From contig OZ038385.1 of assembly GCA_964036045.1 (NCBI GenBank), positions 60,731,919-60,795,918 on the forward strand: 64,000 bases of DNA, read 5' to 3'. The DNA is from Eutreptiella sp. 'Long Island Sound 2002'. Lineage: Eukaryota > Euglenozoa > Euglenophyceae > Eutreptiales > Eutreptiaceae. Position 1 is the stretch's first letter; each line of letters begins with the position of its first letter. Below the pieces are notes generated by a model that had not been told where the DNA came from, did no database searches, and saw nothing but the letters and a program-made list of their open reading frames with translations. The translations under genes were made by a program, and so were the position numbers. Positions 19,265-30,206 of the stretch are shown in pieces.

Positions 19265-20270
19265 CCTTAGCAGCCCCTGGTGTCGGACACAAACAAAAAC
19301 CCAACGACCTCCTCCCACATCCCCCGGGCGGGGGCCACGCTTCCGGGACCCCCGCAATCCGCCTGCAACAGAGAAAGGGGCGGCGCCAAACCCGGACCCG
19401 TCGTTCCGCCTGACGCTCCTCTCCCGCGAACCGGATCCGCGAGGGGCCGGGCAAGGGGGCCAGCCAAACACGCGGGGCCCACGGCCCAGCCAATGACCAC
19501 AGGAATGTTATCGAGCACCGCGCTCCACCAGATCCTGGCGCTGGCGGTGGGGGAGCAACTGCAGCCCGACACGCACTGAGACGGAGACCCAGGCCGCACA
19601 CGCGGCCCTTGTGCACAAAATCTTCAATGCCCTCTGCGGCGCCCTTGTGCGACGCATGGGAAACCCCCCAGGGCCCTGAGCCGCAGCTGGCCACAGGACC
19701 TGCAGCAACGACGCACCGCCACACACGCGCGACGCGACTCCCGCACCAGCCATATGCAAGGGAGGAGACGACACGGCGGCCGCGGGATCACCTCCTCCCG
19801 GCGGAGGACCTGACAATGGAAGTCACACCAACGGCTGCGGAATGGGCCATAAACCACGACGACCCCGAGCGAGGCAACCTCGCCCAAAAGGACCCCCTCG
19901 CACAACCCAACAACGCGCGGCCGCGCAACACACTCCAGCAACGCCTGTCGGTCGGGCACACCAGCGGGAAAGACGTCAACCTGCCCGGCACATGCAACGG
20001 ACAACCAAAGAGTAGAGGCTAGCCTTAGCAGCCCGTGGTGTCCAACACAAACAAAAACCCAACCACTTTCTCCCACATCCCCCGGGCGGGGGCCACGCTT
20101 CCCCAACCCCCGCAGCCCGCCTGCAACAGAGAAAGGGGCGGCGCCAAACCCGGACCCGTCCTTCCACCTGACCCTCCTCTCCCGCGAACCGGATCCGCAA
20201 GGGGCCGGGCAAAGGGGCTAGCCAAACACGCGGGACCCATGGCCGGGCCGATGACCACGGGAATGTTATC
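18750..20270 (+). repeat. Tandem duplication, two units of about 760 bp
   Basis: GAGCAACTGCAGCCCG occurs near 18794 and 19552, and the following 450 bp (through ACCACGACGACCCC, CAACGCGCGGCCGCGCAAC, AACGCCTGTCGGTCGG) repeats with the same spacing; AATGTTATC closes both units near 19503 and 20263. The first unit overlaps the C-terminal part of the 17858-19264 ORF, so the second carries an orphaned copy of that coding segment (19609-20022). Confidence 0.8.
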
Positions 20271-21100
20271 CAACAATCGTCCAGAATGTTACCTTCCAAG
20301 GCGAGAATCAAGGGATACGTGCACCGCGGGGACGGGCGCACACCTCCTCCGAGAAAGTCAAACGCCTGGGACGCTGGGGGAGATTCGGCACATATAACCT
20401 GCGAGAATGGTACGAGGGACACACTCCCCGCAGAAAGCTAACAGCGTCAAAAAGCGAGAGGGGGGCTGCAACACTGCCCGGTATTCCTATCCTCCGAAAC
20501 CCCACCCGCGGCACGCAAGGGACCACAGGCTCGCCACACAGGGCCACACCGACCCCCTGCCAGCAGGCACGGATGTGTTACGCCGAGCCCAGCCCACCAC
20601 ACCGGAGAGAACGTCCCAGCACCACAGCACGAGCCAAACCGCCCTAACCATCCTAACCGCCAAACTCAGCACTGCAACACAGGCACGCCAGCCACATGAC
20701 CCGCAAAACACGGCACCATATGGCGCACGGCAGGCAGGCAGACACGAGCAAAAGCACCGCACCACCGAGCCGGAACAGCACCCTGGGGCTCCCATGGGGA
20801 GCACGGGGACGCACCAAGGGGGACCAACGGGGCCTTGCCACCGACGGGGGGTGTACATATGAATGGCACAGGCGAAGCTGGAAGGATGGCCATAGAGCAC
20901 CGCGAAGTGGCAGATGATGGGTTGTGCATGTAACGCTGCCAGGGCGGGGCAGGAAAATGGGCACCGAATTGGAAAAACTTTTTACAGCGGTCAGACCACT
21001 TATCATTACTTTTCTCCCCCAGGGTGGGGAGACGGCGCACAGTAAAAACGTACCGTGCCGGCCCCACGCAACTGGCACCAACCAACACCGCAACAAGTAG
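20271..21100. other. Linker in the second T-poor element, nothing recognised
   Basis: A-, C- and G-rich with few T. It contains short ORFs in most frames and no motif that I can support. Confidence 0.4.
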
Positions 21101-22170
21101 GGCATCTACGCGCAACAAAACCGCATGCGCAAGCGCCCGCTGCAGTGCCAAGGAACCAACGCCGAACAAACCGACCAGGAGGCGGCTAACACGACCGCGC
21201 ACCAACAAAACCACTGCAGCGGCCACGACGTGACGATAAACAGACCGCACGCACGCCGGCCAACACCAAACTGGCCGGACATGCATGGGTTGGTACGGGA
21301 GCGGCGTCCAACATGGTGGCGACACTGTGGTGAGCCACGCCCGCCGACCACCATGCCTACGAACACAGCAGAACACCGTAACTCTACCACTACGAACACG
21401 ACCAACCAACGTTAACAAACTACACTACACTAAACTTGGACAAACCAAGACGCTACTAACCAGCACCGACACGGATGTGCCGGCTACACAGACAGGATAT
21501 GACGATAAGACCACCGGCAGCAGCGCGACGGAACCGACGCGAACCTAGCCGACCATGAGGGGGCCACGACAACCGCGCACCAACCACACCGCAGCTGCAG
21601 CCGCCACATGACCGTAAACAGACCACACGCAAGCCGGCCAACGCCAAACCAGCCAGGCGTGCACGGGTCGAAACAAGAACGGCGTCCAACGGGATGGCGG
21701 CACCGTGGTGCGCCACGCCCGCCGACGACCATGCCCACGAACGCAACAGAGCACCGCAACTCTATATATACCATTACTAACGCGGCCAACCAACGTTGAC
21801 AAACTGCACTACGCTACACTTGGACCAACCAAGACGCAACTAGCCAGCACCGACACGGACGTGCCGGCTGCACAAACAACATTCCGCGATACGACCATCG
21901 GCAGCAGCGCGACGGAACCCACACCAACCAAGCCGACCAAGACAACCGCACACCAACCACACCGCAGCTGCAGACGCCACTTGACCGTAAACAGACCACA
22001 CTCCAGCCGGCCAACACCAAACCAGCCAGGCGTGCACAGGTCAAAACGGGAACGGCGTCCAACCGGTTGGCAACACCGTGGTGCGCCACGCCCGCCGACG
22101 ACCACATCCATGAACAAAACCGTGACTCTACAATCACGCAACCGACCAACCAACGTCAACAAACTACGCC
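21100..22170 (+). repeat. Three tandem units of about 360-380 bp
   Basis: The phrase CCAACCAACGTnnACAAACT recurs at about 21405, 21787 and 22148; GGCGTCCAAC, GCCACGCCCGCCGAC and CAGCACCGACACGGA recur with matching spacing (382 and 361 bp). The units are T-poor on the + strand and diverged by perhaps 15 percent. No conserved ORF runs through all three. Confidence 0.75.
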
Positions 22171-22653
22171 GAACGGTTAAACGACCGACCAACCAACCAC
22201 GACGACCTACTTCGAACCCCCGGCCCCCCGGGAGAGCGCAAGCTGGACCAAGTCAGGAGGCGTGAGTGTGCGCCACGGCATGCGACCCCCGTAGCACGTG
22301 CTTCTTCAAGTCGCCTCACGCCTACTGAAAACCAACCCAGGTGGGGCTGCCTGCAGGACAGGGCCTTTGGCCTCGCTCCCGGCCCCTGGGCCCCAGAATC
22401 CGGATGTTGATGAGGATGTGCGATGGGACCCTCCCCCACGTATCATCCGCCCAAAGGAGAGGAATGTGAGACTTCGGTCGAACATGGGTTACCTCTCTGG
22501 GCAGAACCCGCTGTAGGGTACTGCTCGCGGCGACCGCGCCCTTCCCCCATGTGGGGGAGCCGCTTTGTGGGGGCACGTGCAGTAGGGCCCCGGGTGGGTG
22601 AGCAAAAGCCCCTTGGTAAGACCCCCCAGCGGGGCAACCCCAGTCCCGAGCCG

Positions 22654-22668
22654 ACCTACCTACCTACC
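22654..22668 (+). repeat. ACCT tail of the second T-poor element
   Basis: Three ACCT units plus ACC. It directly abuts the truncated end of the minus-strand gag/protease reading frame, marking an insertion junction. Compare the (ACCT)5 tail at 11013-11032. Confidence 0.5.
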
Positions 22669-22669
22669 C

Positions 22670-23043
22670 TCTAACAATTGGGGGGGAAATAATCCTCTTC
22701 TGGCAAGGGCCTCCATTTCCGAGCCGTTGTCCCCCAACGCCTCAATGTTGAGGGGGGGTGTATCGTTGATGACAAACTCTATCTTTGTTGGGACGACCAT
22801 TTCCGTTTGATCGTCCTCCGGCTTTGACTTGCCCCTTCGGATGCGACGTTCCTCAATCTCCTCCCCGATCTTATCTAACCGAATATCTACCCAGCGACGT
22901 TCTGCCACCCTCGGAGTGATGACTCCGTTGATGTGGACGTGCCAAACGGCCTTCTTTGGAATCCGGCTGGCAGGCCTTGACTCCACGGCGTCACGGCTCC
23001 TTCCCACTTGGTGGTCTCGGTGCCGCTGCGGTCGCCTGCCTCC
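22670..23043 (-). pseudogene. Protease-proximal end of a minus-strand retroelement polyprotein, truncated
   Basis: Continues the frame of 23044-23751 after a TAG at 23044-23046. It includes a basic-acidic linker (RIRRGKSKPEDD) and ends with a DNGSE motif at 22717-22731 inside a hydrophobic context (NIEALGDNGSEMEAL). The first Ty3 element in this window carries the same DNGSE at its protease site (360-374), so I read this as the start of the retropepsin domain. Sequence homology stops at the ACCT tail at 22668; the rest of pol has been displaced or lost. Confidence 0.45.
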
Positions 23044-23751
23044 CTAGAGGCTGGTGGAGTCGGAGTTCTTTGCCCCCTCCTGCTGGTCCGAAGCATCGTC
23101 GTCCAACTCGACTTGGCGCGCCTTGCGGCGTGGCTTGTCCTCCTTCTTGCCGGACTTCCCCTTTTGGGGTGTTGTCGATCTTTTTCGGTCTTTGGCCGGT
23201 GACTTGTTCGTCTCCTTTGGCTTGCTCGGGCAATCCTTTTGGATATGGCTGTATTGGCCGCAGCCAAAGCATCGTTGCTCGCCAGTAGCGGACCGGGATG
23301 TACGTGACGATGTTCTTGTGCTCCAAGAGTCATGGCGACTTCTTTCCCGTCCTGTTCCTCTAGATGTCCAAGATGACCTGGTAGATGCTGACCCTTGTGA
23401 TCTACTCCGCGGCCGCCCGACTTCTCGGTGTCTACGGCGTCCTTCTCGATGGTCTCGCCAAGCCTTATTGGTGTGCGGACTCCCGTCTCGCCTAGATGGT
23501 CGTGTTCCCGATGTACGGGTGGACGATGCGCTGCGGTCTCGTCCACTTCTTTGCTCTCGTCGATCTTTCGATCGTGAGCGGTCTCTTCCGCTTCGGTGAT
23601 TTTGTCCCCGAGACTGTGATCGTTCCGAGCGATATTCTCGGGAGTCTCGTCGATCATGAAGACACTTGTCCTCAATGGCCTTGACGGATTGGGTGTGAAG
23701 AGCGCCCAAAATCTGTCGTTGGGATTCTTCAGCGTGGTCACAAATCACCAA
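23044..23751 (-). pseudogene. Gag nucleocapsid part with CCHC zinc knuckle, minus strand
   Basis: A 235-residue frame. Its first half is rich in Arg-Ser and Arg-Asp, typical of nucleic-acid-binding gag tails. A zinc knuckle C-x2-C-x4-H-x4-C (CFGCGQYSHIQKDC) is encoded at 23230-23271, the standard retroelement nucleocapsid motif binding genomic RNA. A Lys-rich stretch and an acidic DDDASDQQEG follow, then TAG at 23044-23046. Upstream it joins the 23806-24180 segment in the same frame across a TAA and a TGA. The overlapping 285-codon frame at 22887-23741 is a shadow of this Arg/Ser-rich region. Confidence 0.7.
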
Positions 23752-23805
23752 TTGTCCACAAATTCATGTGAAGAGTTTGATGTATAAGAATGAACAATAT
23801 GCCGC

Positions 23806-24180
23806 TTAATCCTCATCCATCCGGTGTTCCATGCGCTCCCATAATTTATCTTTCGGGCGTTGCTCGCGAAAGTGGTATGTGTGCTCCATCAAGTGCTCCT
23901 TCGCAAGCTGGTGAGTCATTCCGCCCTTGACCTTGGCACCATGCCGTTGGAAGTCAGCCCAGAAGACTACCCAAGCTTCAGCCGTCATGTCCTTGGAAGT
24001 GTCGATGACGAGCCCCTTAAATTCTGCCTTGGCCTTATACTCATGCGGCAATACTGAACCCGTCACAATTTGCCATGCCGCAGCAAAGTCATCCTCAACT
24101 CCTTCGTCTTCAAGTTGACTTTCCTTGGCTTTCTTGAAGTTCTTATCGTCCAATACCGACATGAGGACCTCGACTTGAGA
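23806..24180 (-). pseudogene. Gag capsid-like segment, minus strand
   Basis: Protein-like content (KAKESQLEDEGVEDDFAAAW, MTAEAWVVFWADFQ, LMEHTYHFREQRP) ends with TAA at 23806-23808. It is in a different frame from the upstream coiled-coil part (24186-27305); the shift lies near 24180, where the other frame loses protein-like character. It is most simply read as the C-terminal gag domain of the same polyprotein, before the nucleocapsid. No capsid family match can be claimed by eye. Confidence 0.5.
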
Positions 24181-24185
24181 CTAGG

Positions 24186-27100
24186 GGCTAAAGCGTCCCT
24201 TGCGGCGATGTCTCCACCGTGGGAAGTCTTTCTCCACTTCTCCTTGGTATCCGGCTCGCAATCCCAATGTGAAACTTTTCCATCGTTTTGGATGTTGCCC
24301 TTGGTGCAGTCATCAATCCAGGAGTTGGCATCTTTGCCGAACATGCCTGGTTCGTCCCTTTTTTCTGGGTCCAAGGCATGAGTCTCCGTGCCATATTGGC
24401 GCTCAGGTGGTACCTCAAGGAATGCAGCACACTCCCATATACCAGTAGGACGAATGTCGCGGCCTTTCATGGACGCCGAAGGTTGTAGTGCTCGTCCAGG
24501 AACCAAAAACTCATGTTCGGTGAACAACCACTCGATTTGTCGCCATCGGAATTGTAGGAGGGTGTCTCGTGGTGAGTTGTACCAATAGTGAACTTCCCGA
24601 AATGGGGCCGGCATCCAACTTGGTGATGCCCGCAGTCGTATGGCGTCACTGGCCACTGACCTACTTGGCCCTTCAACAGACTCCGTGGCGAAGATGGCCT
24701 CCTCATCGTCCCGCGGGGCGTCCATTGACATTGCAAATGTGGTGGTCGCCTTTGTGAACGGACTCGTCCTGTTTGTTGTTGCTGGAGTTGGCATGGAACC
24801 GTACATCCTTTCGGCGTCTCGGTCTGCAAGCTCCGTTTGTAGACGGTTGACCATATCGCTGTACTTCCCGTCCACATCGACCCGGTACTTGACCCAATCG
24901 GATTGTACCTCTTTGCGCATGTCTATCGCCTTCTTCTCAATTTTTTCGTCCATGTTGGTATTGCACTTCTCTAGGGCGTCGGCCATATCCTCTCAGAGCA
25001 ATCTGATGCTCTTGGCCATGTCATCCTTGTGATGCTCAAATTTTTCCTTGACTCGACCCAAATTGTCTCAAACATTCGCCGCTAGTTCGTCCAACTCCTC
25101 GTTGTTGGTGTCAGCGTTGTCCTCGATTCTTTGGTCCACTTTGTTCAATTTTTTCTGGACCTCATGGATCTTCTCCCCAATTTCTCGGCGGAGATCCTGG
25201 AGCTTGTCAGACATATCGTCCAACTTGGGCTTCTCCTCGCGGCGTCAGATTGGCTGAATTTTGTTCTCCACCTTCTCGAGTTCTTCCTCCATGGTGGTCG
25301 TCTTTTTCTTGACCTCGTTCAACTCCGTTGAGAACGCTCGTTCGACTCAATCAAGTTGTTCCAGAATGGCACACTTCTTGTGCAAGGGATTGTGAGTGTC
25401 GGTGCCCGGGCTCGGACTCCTTTCTGATCCCATTCCACTCTCTCGGCGTTTCTTCTCGACGTACTTGATGATGTCAATTTGAAGTTGCTTCATTTCCTCA
25501 AACTTGCCAGCCATGTCGGCTTTTGACTTGTGGATGGCCTCCAACGTGTTGGTCACGTCGGCTTGGACATTGCGCATGTTATGCGTTGTGGTTTCCATGT
25601 CCGCGTGCATTTTCCTGGCGACCATCGCATCCAGCGCGGCTGCGTGCTGCTTGATGTGCGTAATGGCTTGGTCCATCTCCGCTTGTCGTTCTTGGTCAAG
25701 TTGAACAATTTCGGTCTTGGCGAAGTCCACATTTGTGCGTGATCGCTCCGCTTGGGCTTCCATGCTGCCCATGGCCATCTTGATCTTTGTCTCCACCTCA
25801 GTGATGGTGTCGTGGATGGCCTCCTTTTGACCCTTCACCACATTGGCGGTGTCCTTCATTGCGGCACTCCATGACGCAATGTCCCGTGATTTCGATTGCA
25901 CGTCGTGCACAAGAATCTTGACTTGCTGCATCGCATCCATGGCCTCATTTGCTGCTTTGCGCGCTCCGTCACCGTGCCTTTTGGCATCCATCAAGGCCTC
26001 ATTAACCTCATCACTCACGGCTCCGTCTGGTACCCTCGTGTGCTCCGTAGGAACCGATGGTGGTCTTGCTATAACCCGGTTGACTTTGGTCTCAACCAAT
26101 TTAATCCATTTCTCGGTTTGCTCATTTGCCTCTTGGCGTCGTTGCAATTCACTACGGCGCCCTTTGGCTTCATCCCGCACTTGACTCTCCACAGTTGCCA
26201 AGCGCTCGGCATGCGTCCGGTGTGCTAGCTCACCTTGGTTAAGAGAATAATTGACCCTTTCTAGTCGACGGCCTTGTTCCTTGGATGCACCTTGGATTTT
26301 TGTGAAGGCGTCCCGAAGTTCATTCCGTATCTTGCGGTTCTCATCTCGGCTTTGTTGTGATTCACCTTTGAGTTGTTGATTTTCCCGCTTGATGCTTTCG
26401 ATCCGATTGAGAATGTCCACCCTTTGCGGGCTGGTGTCACTCAAACCCTCTGTGTTGGTTGGAGGATACCTTTCTTTGCAAAGCTCCTCCATCGTATTCT
26501 TGAGGATGTCCATCTTGCGTTGCATCGCCTCGAAGCGGCAACGGTGGATGACGTTCTCATTTTCCGCCCGCTGTGCCCCTTCGATGACCTCCTTCACCGC
26601 CGATGTTGTGGAAGGTCTCGACATCGAAGCCCGCTTCCCGTGCCATGTTGAGCTCAATGTTTCCGGAGCTTGGCTGCGCTGCTCGTGCTTCACCAAGCGC
26701 GCTGCGATGCGTTGGCGGTGGAAGGCACGAATGAGCTTCATGATGCGTAGATCGCTGATCGTGTGGGAGTCGGCGTGACCCACGGGCAAAGCGCCATGGG
26801 TCAGGCGCTTGCGTTTTGTGGATGATGGTTGCCCGCTTTGCCGCTTGCGCACATGAGGCTCCGCATCGGCGCTTGCTGCTCCCCCATCCTCGTCCATGGA
26901 GATCTCATGGTCCTCCTCGTCGCCGTCGTGGACGAGCCCATCATCGTCCTCCATGGCGTCTCGGGACTCCGAGGCGTCGTCTTGCAAGTCAATGCAAGGC
27001 AAGGCTGTTAGCAAGGAAGGGAGGGGTTTTTTAACGCCGTAAGCGCCGTACATTAATAGAAATATAACGCCGTGCCCCTCGTCGCCTAATTCGCCGTCTA

Positions 27101-27305
27101 CGCAAAGAAAAATGCGTCGCGAGCAACGCGTGAAACTCGAAAATTCTTTTCGTAACGCGCCGCGCCCCTGCACTCGCTTCCTCACGCCTTCTTTTATTCG
27201 CCATGTACCTCTCCCTCCCGCTCGTGCCCCCCCCTCAGCGCCTCTGCCTCCTTTTTGCTGCAGGCGGAAATTACGCACCGTCAAGACCACAACCGCCAAT
27301 TTCAA
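24186..27305 (-). pseudogene. Long coiled-coil gag-like protein with four in-frame TGA codons, minus strand
   Basis: One frame runs from 27305 down to about 24186, interrupted only by TGA at 25347-25349, 25245-25247, 25068-25070 and 24993-24995. The N-terminal part before M-E-D-D-D (about 26955) is basic and may be upstream sequence. It then has an acidic segment, a basic patch (KRQSG...KRKRL), and more than 500 residues rich in Glu, Lys, Gln, Ala and Arg with long heptad-like stretches, predicting an extended coiled coil. The C-terminal part (DAIRLRASPSW, REVHYWYNSPRD, RQIEWLFTEHEF, SWIDDCTKGN) looks globular. It precedes the capsid-like and zinc-knuckle segments, so I read it as the N-terminus of a large gag. 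Confidence 0.55.
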
Positions 27306-27489
27306 CTACAAAATCAAGTATGGGGAACAGATTTCGGAGTACTTTCAACAACGACGCCATGGAGGCCGGCGGGTAACACGTAAGTCAGTGAGTAACATGT
27401 GGTCTTGCTGCTCGCGCGTGGGTTGCGTAGAGTATAATTTTAATTCATTTTCAAAAACGGAAAACCTTTTCACGGGTTTTGCAGGAAAT
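27306..27489. other. Leader upstream of the minus-strand gag
   Basis: Mixed-composition sequence without a recognisable LTR border. A 5' LTR for the minus-strand element should lie here or beyond, but I cannot delimit it, and from 27490 the T-poor tract starts. Confidence 0.4.
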
Positions 27490-29400
27490 TTTAAAGGGGA
27501 AGCAGAAAACCAGCGCCACCGGCAAGGAAAAAACAAAAAAAGAAGACAGGGGACCACAGCATAGCACCACACCGCAGCACAGCACCACAGGACACAACAC
27601 AGGGGATCAGGACACCACAGGGAAGACGCCGAGCGAAGGCCAGACCAGACACGGGCACCAAAGCCGACACACACCACCAAAGGACAACGCCCGACAACCA
27701 GAGCCACCAGCAGACCCCCAACAACAGGCAGCGACACCAGGAACCAACAACACCAGGCACCAGAAACAGCATAGACGACGTGGACAGCACAACGCAAGGG
27801 CACCAGCACAGCGCAGCACAGCACCGCACAGGGCGGAGGGGACAGGGAACACACAGCACGACACCGGAGAACACACACAGCAGACGCGCAGCGGCAGGAA
27901 ACAAACAACAGGCACAGGCAATGACGCAAACAAACAGCAGATCACGACAGCACACCACCACACGACAGCATAGCACAACAGAACAAAACACAGGGCAGCG
28001 GAACACCAAGACACGCCACGCCAAACAACAGGGTGGCAAGCCACGCTGCCAGACAAGGACAGCACCACCGGAACACGACACCAAGACCCACCAGGAGACA
28101 GCAGAGGACAGCCAGGCCCAAGAGCAAACACCAGAAAAAAACAGGCAACACCAGACAACACCAGCCAGCGCCAGAGGGGCGAGCGAGCACCGCACAAAGA
28201 GCAACGACAGGGACAGCACACTGAAGCACACACGGGCACACCCCACAGCCCAAGACACACAAACCCGCCCCGCACCGCACAACCGGCAAAAAAAAAAACC
28301 AAAAAAAACCAAGAAACAAAGTAAAAGCAAAGGAAAAACAAAAAAAACAGGAGGGGGGGAGGAGAAAAAAAATGGGGGGGGGGGGCGGAGAAACGACAAG
28401 GAGCAGAGGCCTCAGGCAGCCCGGGCCGGAAAACACGAAACGCCAGAGACAACGGGGGCGCAAAAAAAACAAAAAACAAAGTACAAAGGCAAGGAAAAAA
28501 AAAGGGGGGGAGGGGGGGGGGGCAACAAGACGCCAAGGGCGAAGGCACCCCAAGCCGCAAAACACGCAAAGCAGGAGACAACGGGGGCACAACGGGGAAG
28601 GGGACAAAGAAAAAAAAACGCAACAACAACCACAAACAGGGCAAACCCAGCCCGGAGGGGGCCGAACAAGCAAAGAGCGCACCAAGACCGGCCTAAGGAA
28701 AGGTGAGGCGCACCAGAACGCGCCCGGGAGGCCGGCCCGCCCGACCCGGCCAAGAAAGACACGCACACGCACCATCGCGCGGGACCCGGGCGTGCCTCCT
28801 CCGGCCCGAAAGGGGAGGTGTCAGCGTCCACACGAAACAGCCCCGGTGCACCGGTAGAGTTCCCCGTCAAAAGACGGGCGGTACGGGAAACCGGACGCGT
28901 CAGTGACCGGGTCCACACACGCCAAACCACCGCAGCGCACGCAGCCCAAGACCGAAGCCGGAGGGACCCGCCAGGGACAACCTCATCGCGGGGCGCCGAA
29001 CAGGTACGACGCAGAGCGCGCCCAGCGCCCTTTGCTCGGCAGGGGCCAGCGGCAGGCACAAAGAGCCCGGTTCTCGGCCGGCCCCCAACTGCCCCGCGCA
29101 GCCACCCAGTAAAGCCGGGGGCGACAGCCCCCGGGGTGGGGGAAGGCACCACGGCGACGGGAAAGCCGACCGGAGCACCGAGAGCGACCGGACAGGACGA
29201 GGCGCGGCGCACCAACGCGGGGCCACGAGGCACGCCAGAGAGGCACGCCGCCAGCCACAACCAGGGCACGAGGCAGGTGCCAAGCCACAACGGCCGCCGG
29301 GTGCCGCGAACCCGGGAAGCGCGCACAACACACGACGAACCGCGGCACGGGAAAAGGTGCCAAGGACAGCCGGGCACCCACACCCGCACACCACACCCAC
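27490..29400 (+). other. Third T-depleted tract
   Basis: The strongest T depletion in the window: I count five T in the 360 bases 28021-28380. It includes A-runs (28288-28297, 28303-28310) and G-runs (28374-28384, 28504-28521). The arrangement A-run, CAGG, G-run, CGAGA near 28340-28395 resembles 9686-9720 in the first tract. ORFs on both strands here are composition artefacts. No known domain. Confidence 0.7.
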
Positions 29401-30205
29401 GGCCAGTAGGAAACGGGCCCCGGCCGCACGCCCGAAAGGACGGGCGGTCGGGGCTGGGAGAGCGCCCGTCCCCGGACGCCCCACACCCAGGCAAGAGGCG
29501 CCCCCCCCGGGCACCCTCATGCCGCCCCCACAGCGCGCAAAGCCAGCTCGCAAAAGCGCGCGCTGTGGGGTTGGTGATGGGTCCCCACGCCTGCACCCCG
29601 CGCACCCACAGCCAGTGGGTAGTGAACCCCGGCCGCACGCCCGAAAGGACGAGCGGTCGGGGATGGGAGAGCACCCGACCCCGGACGCACCACACCCAGG
29701 GAAGAGGCGCCCCCCCTGGGCGCCCTCGTGCCGCCCCCACAGCGCGCAAAGCCTGCTCGCAAGAGCGCGGGCTGTGGGGTTGGTAACGGGTCCCCACGCC
29801 GCACCCCCCGCACCCACAGCCAGTGGGTAGTGGGCCCCGGCTGCACGCCCAAAAGGACGGGTGGTCGGGGTTGGGAGAGTGCCCGACCCCGGACGCCCCA
29901 CACCTGGGCAAGAGGCGCCCCCCTCGGGCACCCTCATGCCGCCCCGACAGGGCGGAGAGCCAGCACGCAAGAGCGCGCGCTGTGGGGTTGGTGACGGGTC
30001 CCCACGCCGGCACCCCCCGCACCCACAGCCAGGGGGTATTGGACCCCGGCCGCACGCCGAAAAGGACGAGTGGTCGGGGGTGGGAGAGTTGCCGACCCCG
30101 GACGCCCCATACCCAGGCAAGAGGCGCCCCCCCGGGCGCCCTCGTGCCGCCCCCACAGCGCGCAAAGCCAGCTCGCAAGAGCGCGCGCTGTGGGGTTGGT
30201 GACGA
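29400..30205 (+). repeat. Satellite array, four monomers of 208-209 bp, each with a 13-bp hairpin
   Basis: The landmark CCCGAAAGGA (or close variants) occurs at 29431, 29640, 29848 and about 30056, spacing 208-209 bp. Monomers carry CCCCACAGCGCGC ... GCGCGCTGTGGGG, a perfect 13-bp inverted repeat with a 19-base loop; arms are at 29526-29538/29558-29570 in the first and 30151-30163/30183-30195 in the last. The array ends exactly where the inverted SINE-like block starts (30207). Confidence 0.85.
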
Positions 30206-30206
30206 G

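Larger units (their letters stand above)
17684..22668 (+). mobile_element. Second T-poor element with long ORF, nested tandem repeats and ACCT tail
   Basis: Left border: homology between the two 6.5-kb repeats stops at 17683 and the composition switches at once to GC-rich. Right border: a 3.75-unit ACCT tail at 22654-22668, after which the minus-strand gag of another element is cut off in mid-protein. Inside are one long + strand ORF (17858-19264), a 760-bp tandem duplication and three tandem units of about 370 bp. The short tandem tail suggests a retroposed (LINE- or SINE-like) element, but no reverse transcriptase motif was found. Confidence 0.45.

Noticed and set aside
22887-23741. 285-codon minus-strand ORF beginning MTTLKNPNDR
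   Set aside because: It overlaps the Arg/Ser-rich nucleocapsid frame that carries the CCHC zinc knuckle; this one has no motif and is a shadow.
24993-25349. Reassignment of UGA as a sense codon in the host
   Set aside because: Other genes in the window end in apparently normal TGA (5306, 42949), and the four codons are better explained as Arg CGA decay; listed as an alternative only.
27491-28775. Overlapping minus-strand hydrophobic ORFs in the third T-poor tract
   Set aside because: Same composition artefact as in the first tract.
29400-30205. CRISPR-like array (regular repeats with palindrome)
   Set aside because: Whole 208-bp monomers are repeated with no unique spacers; the genome is eukaryotic.
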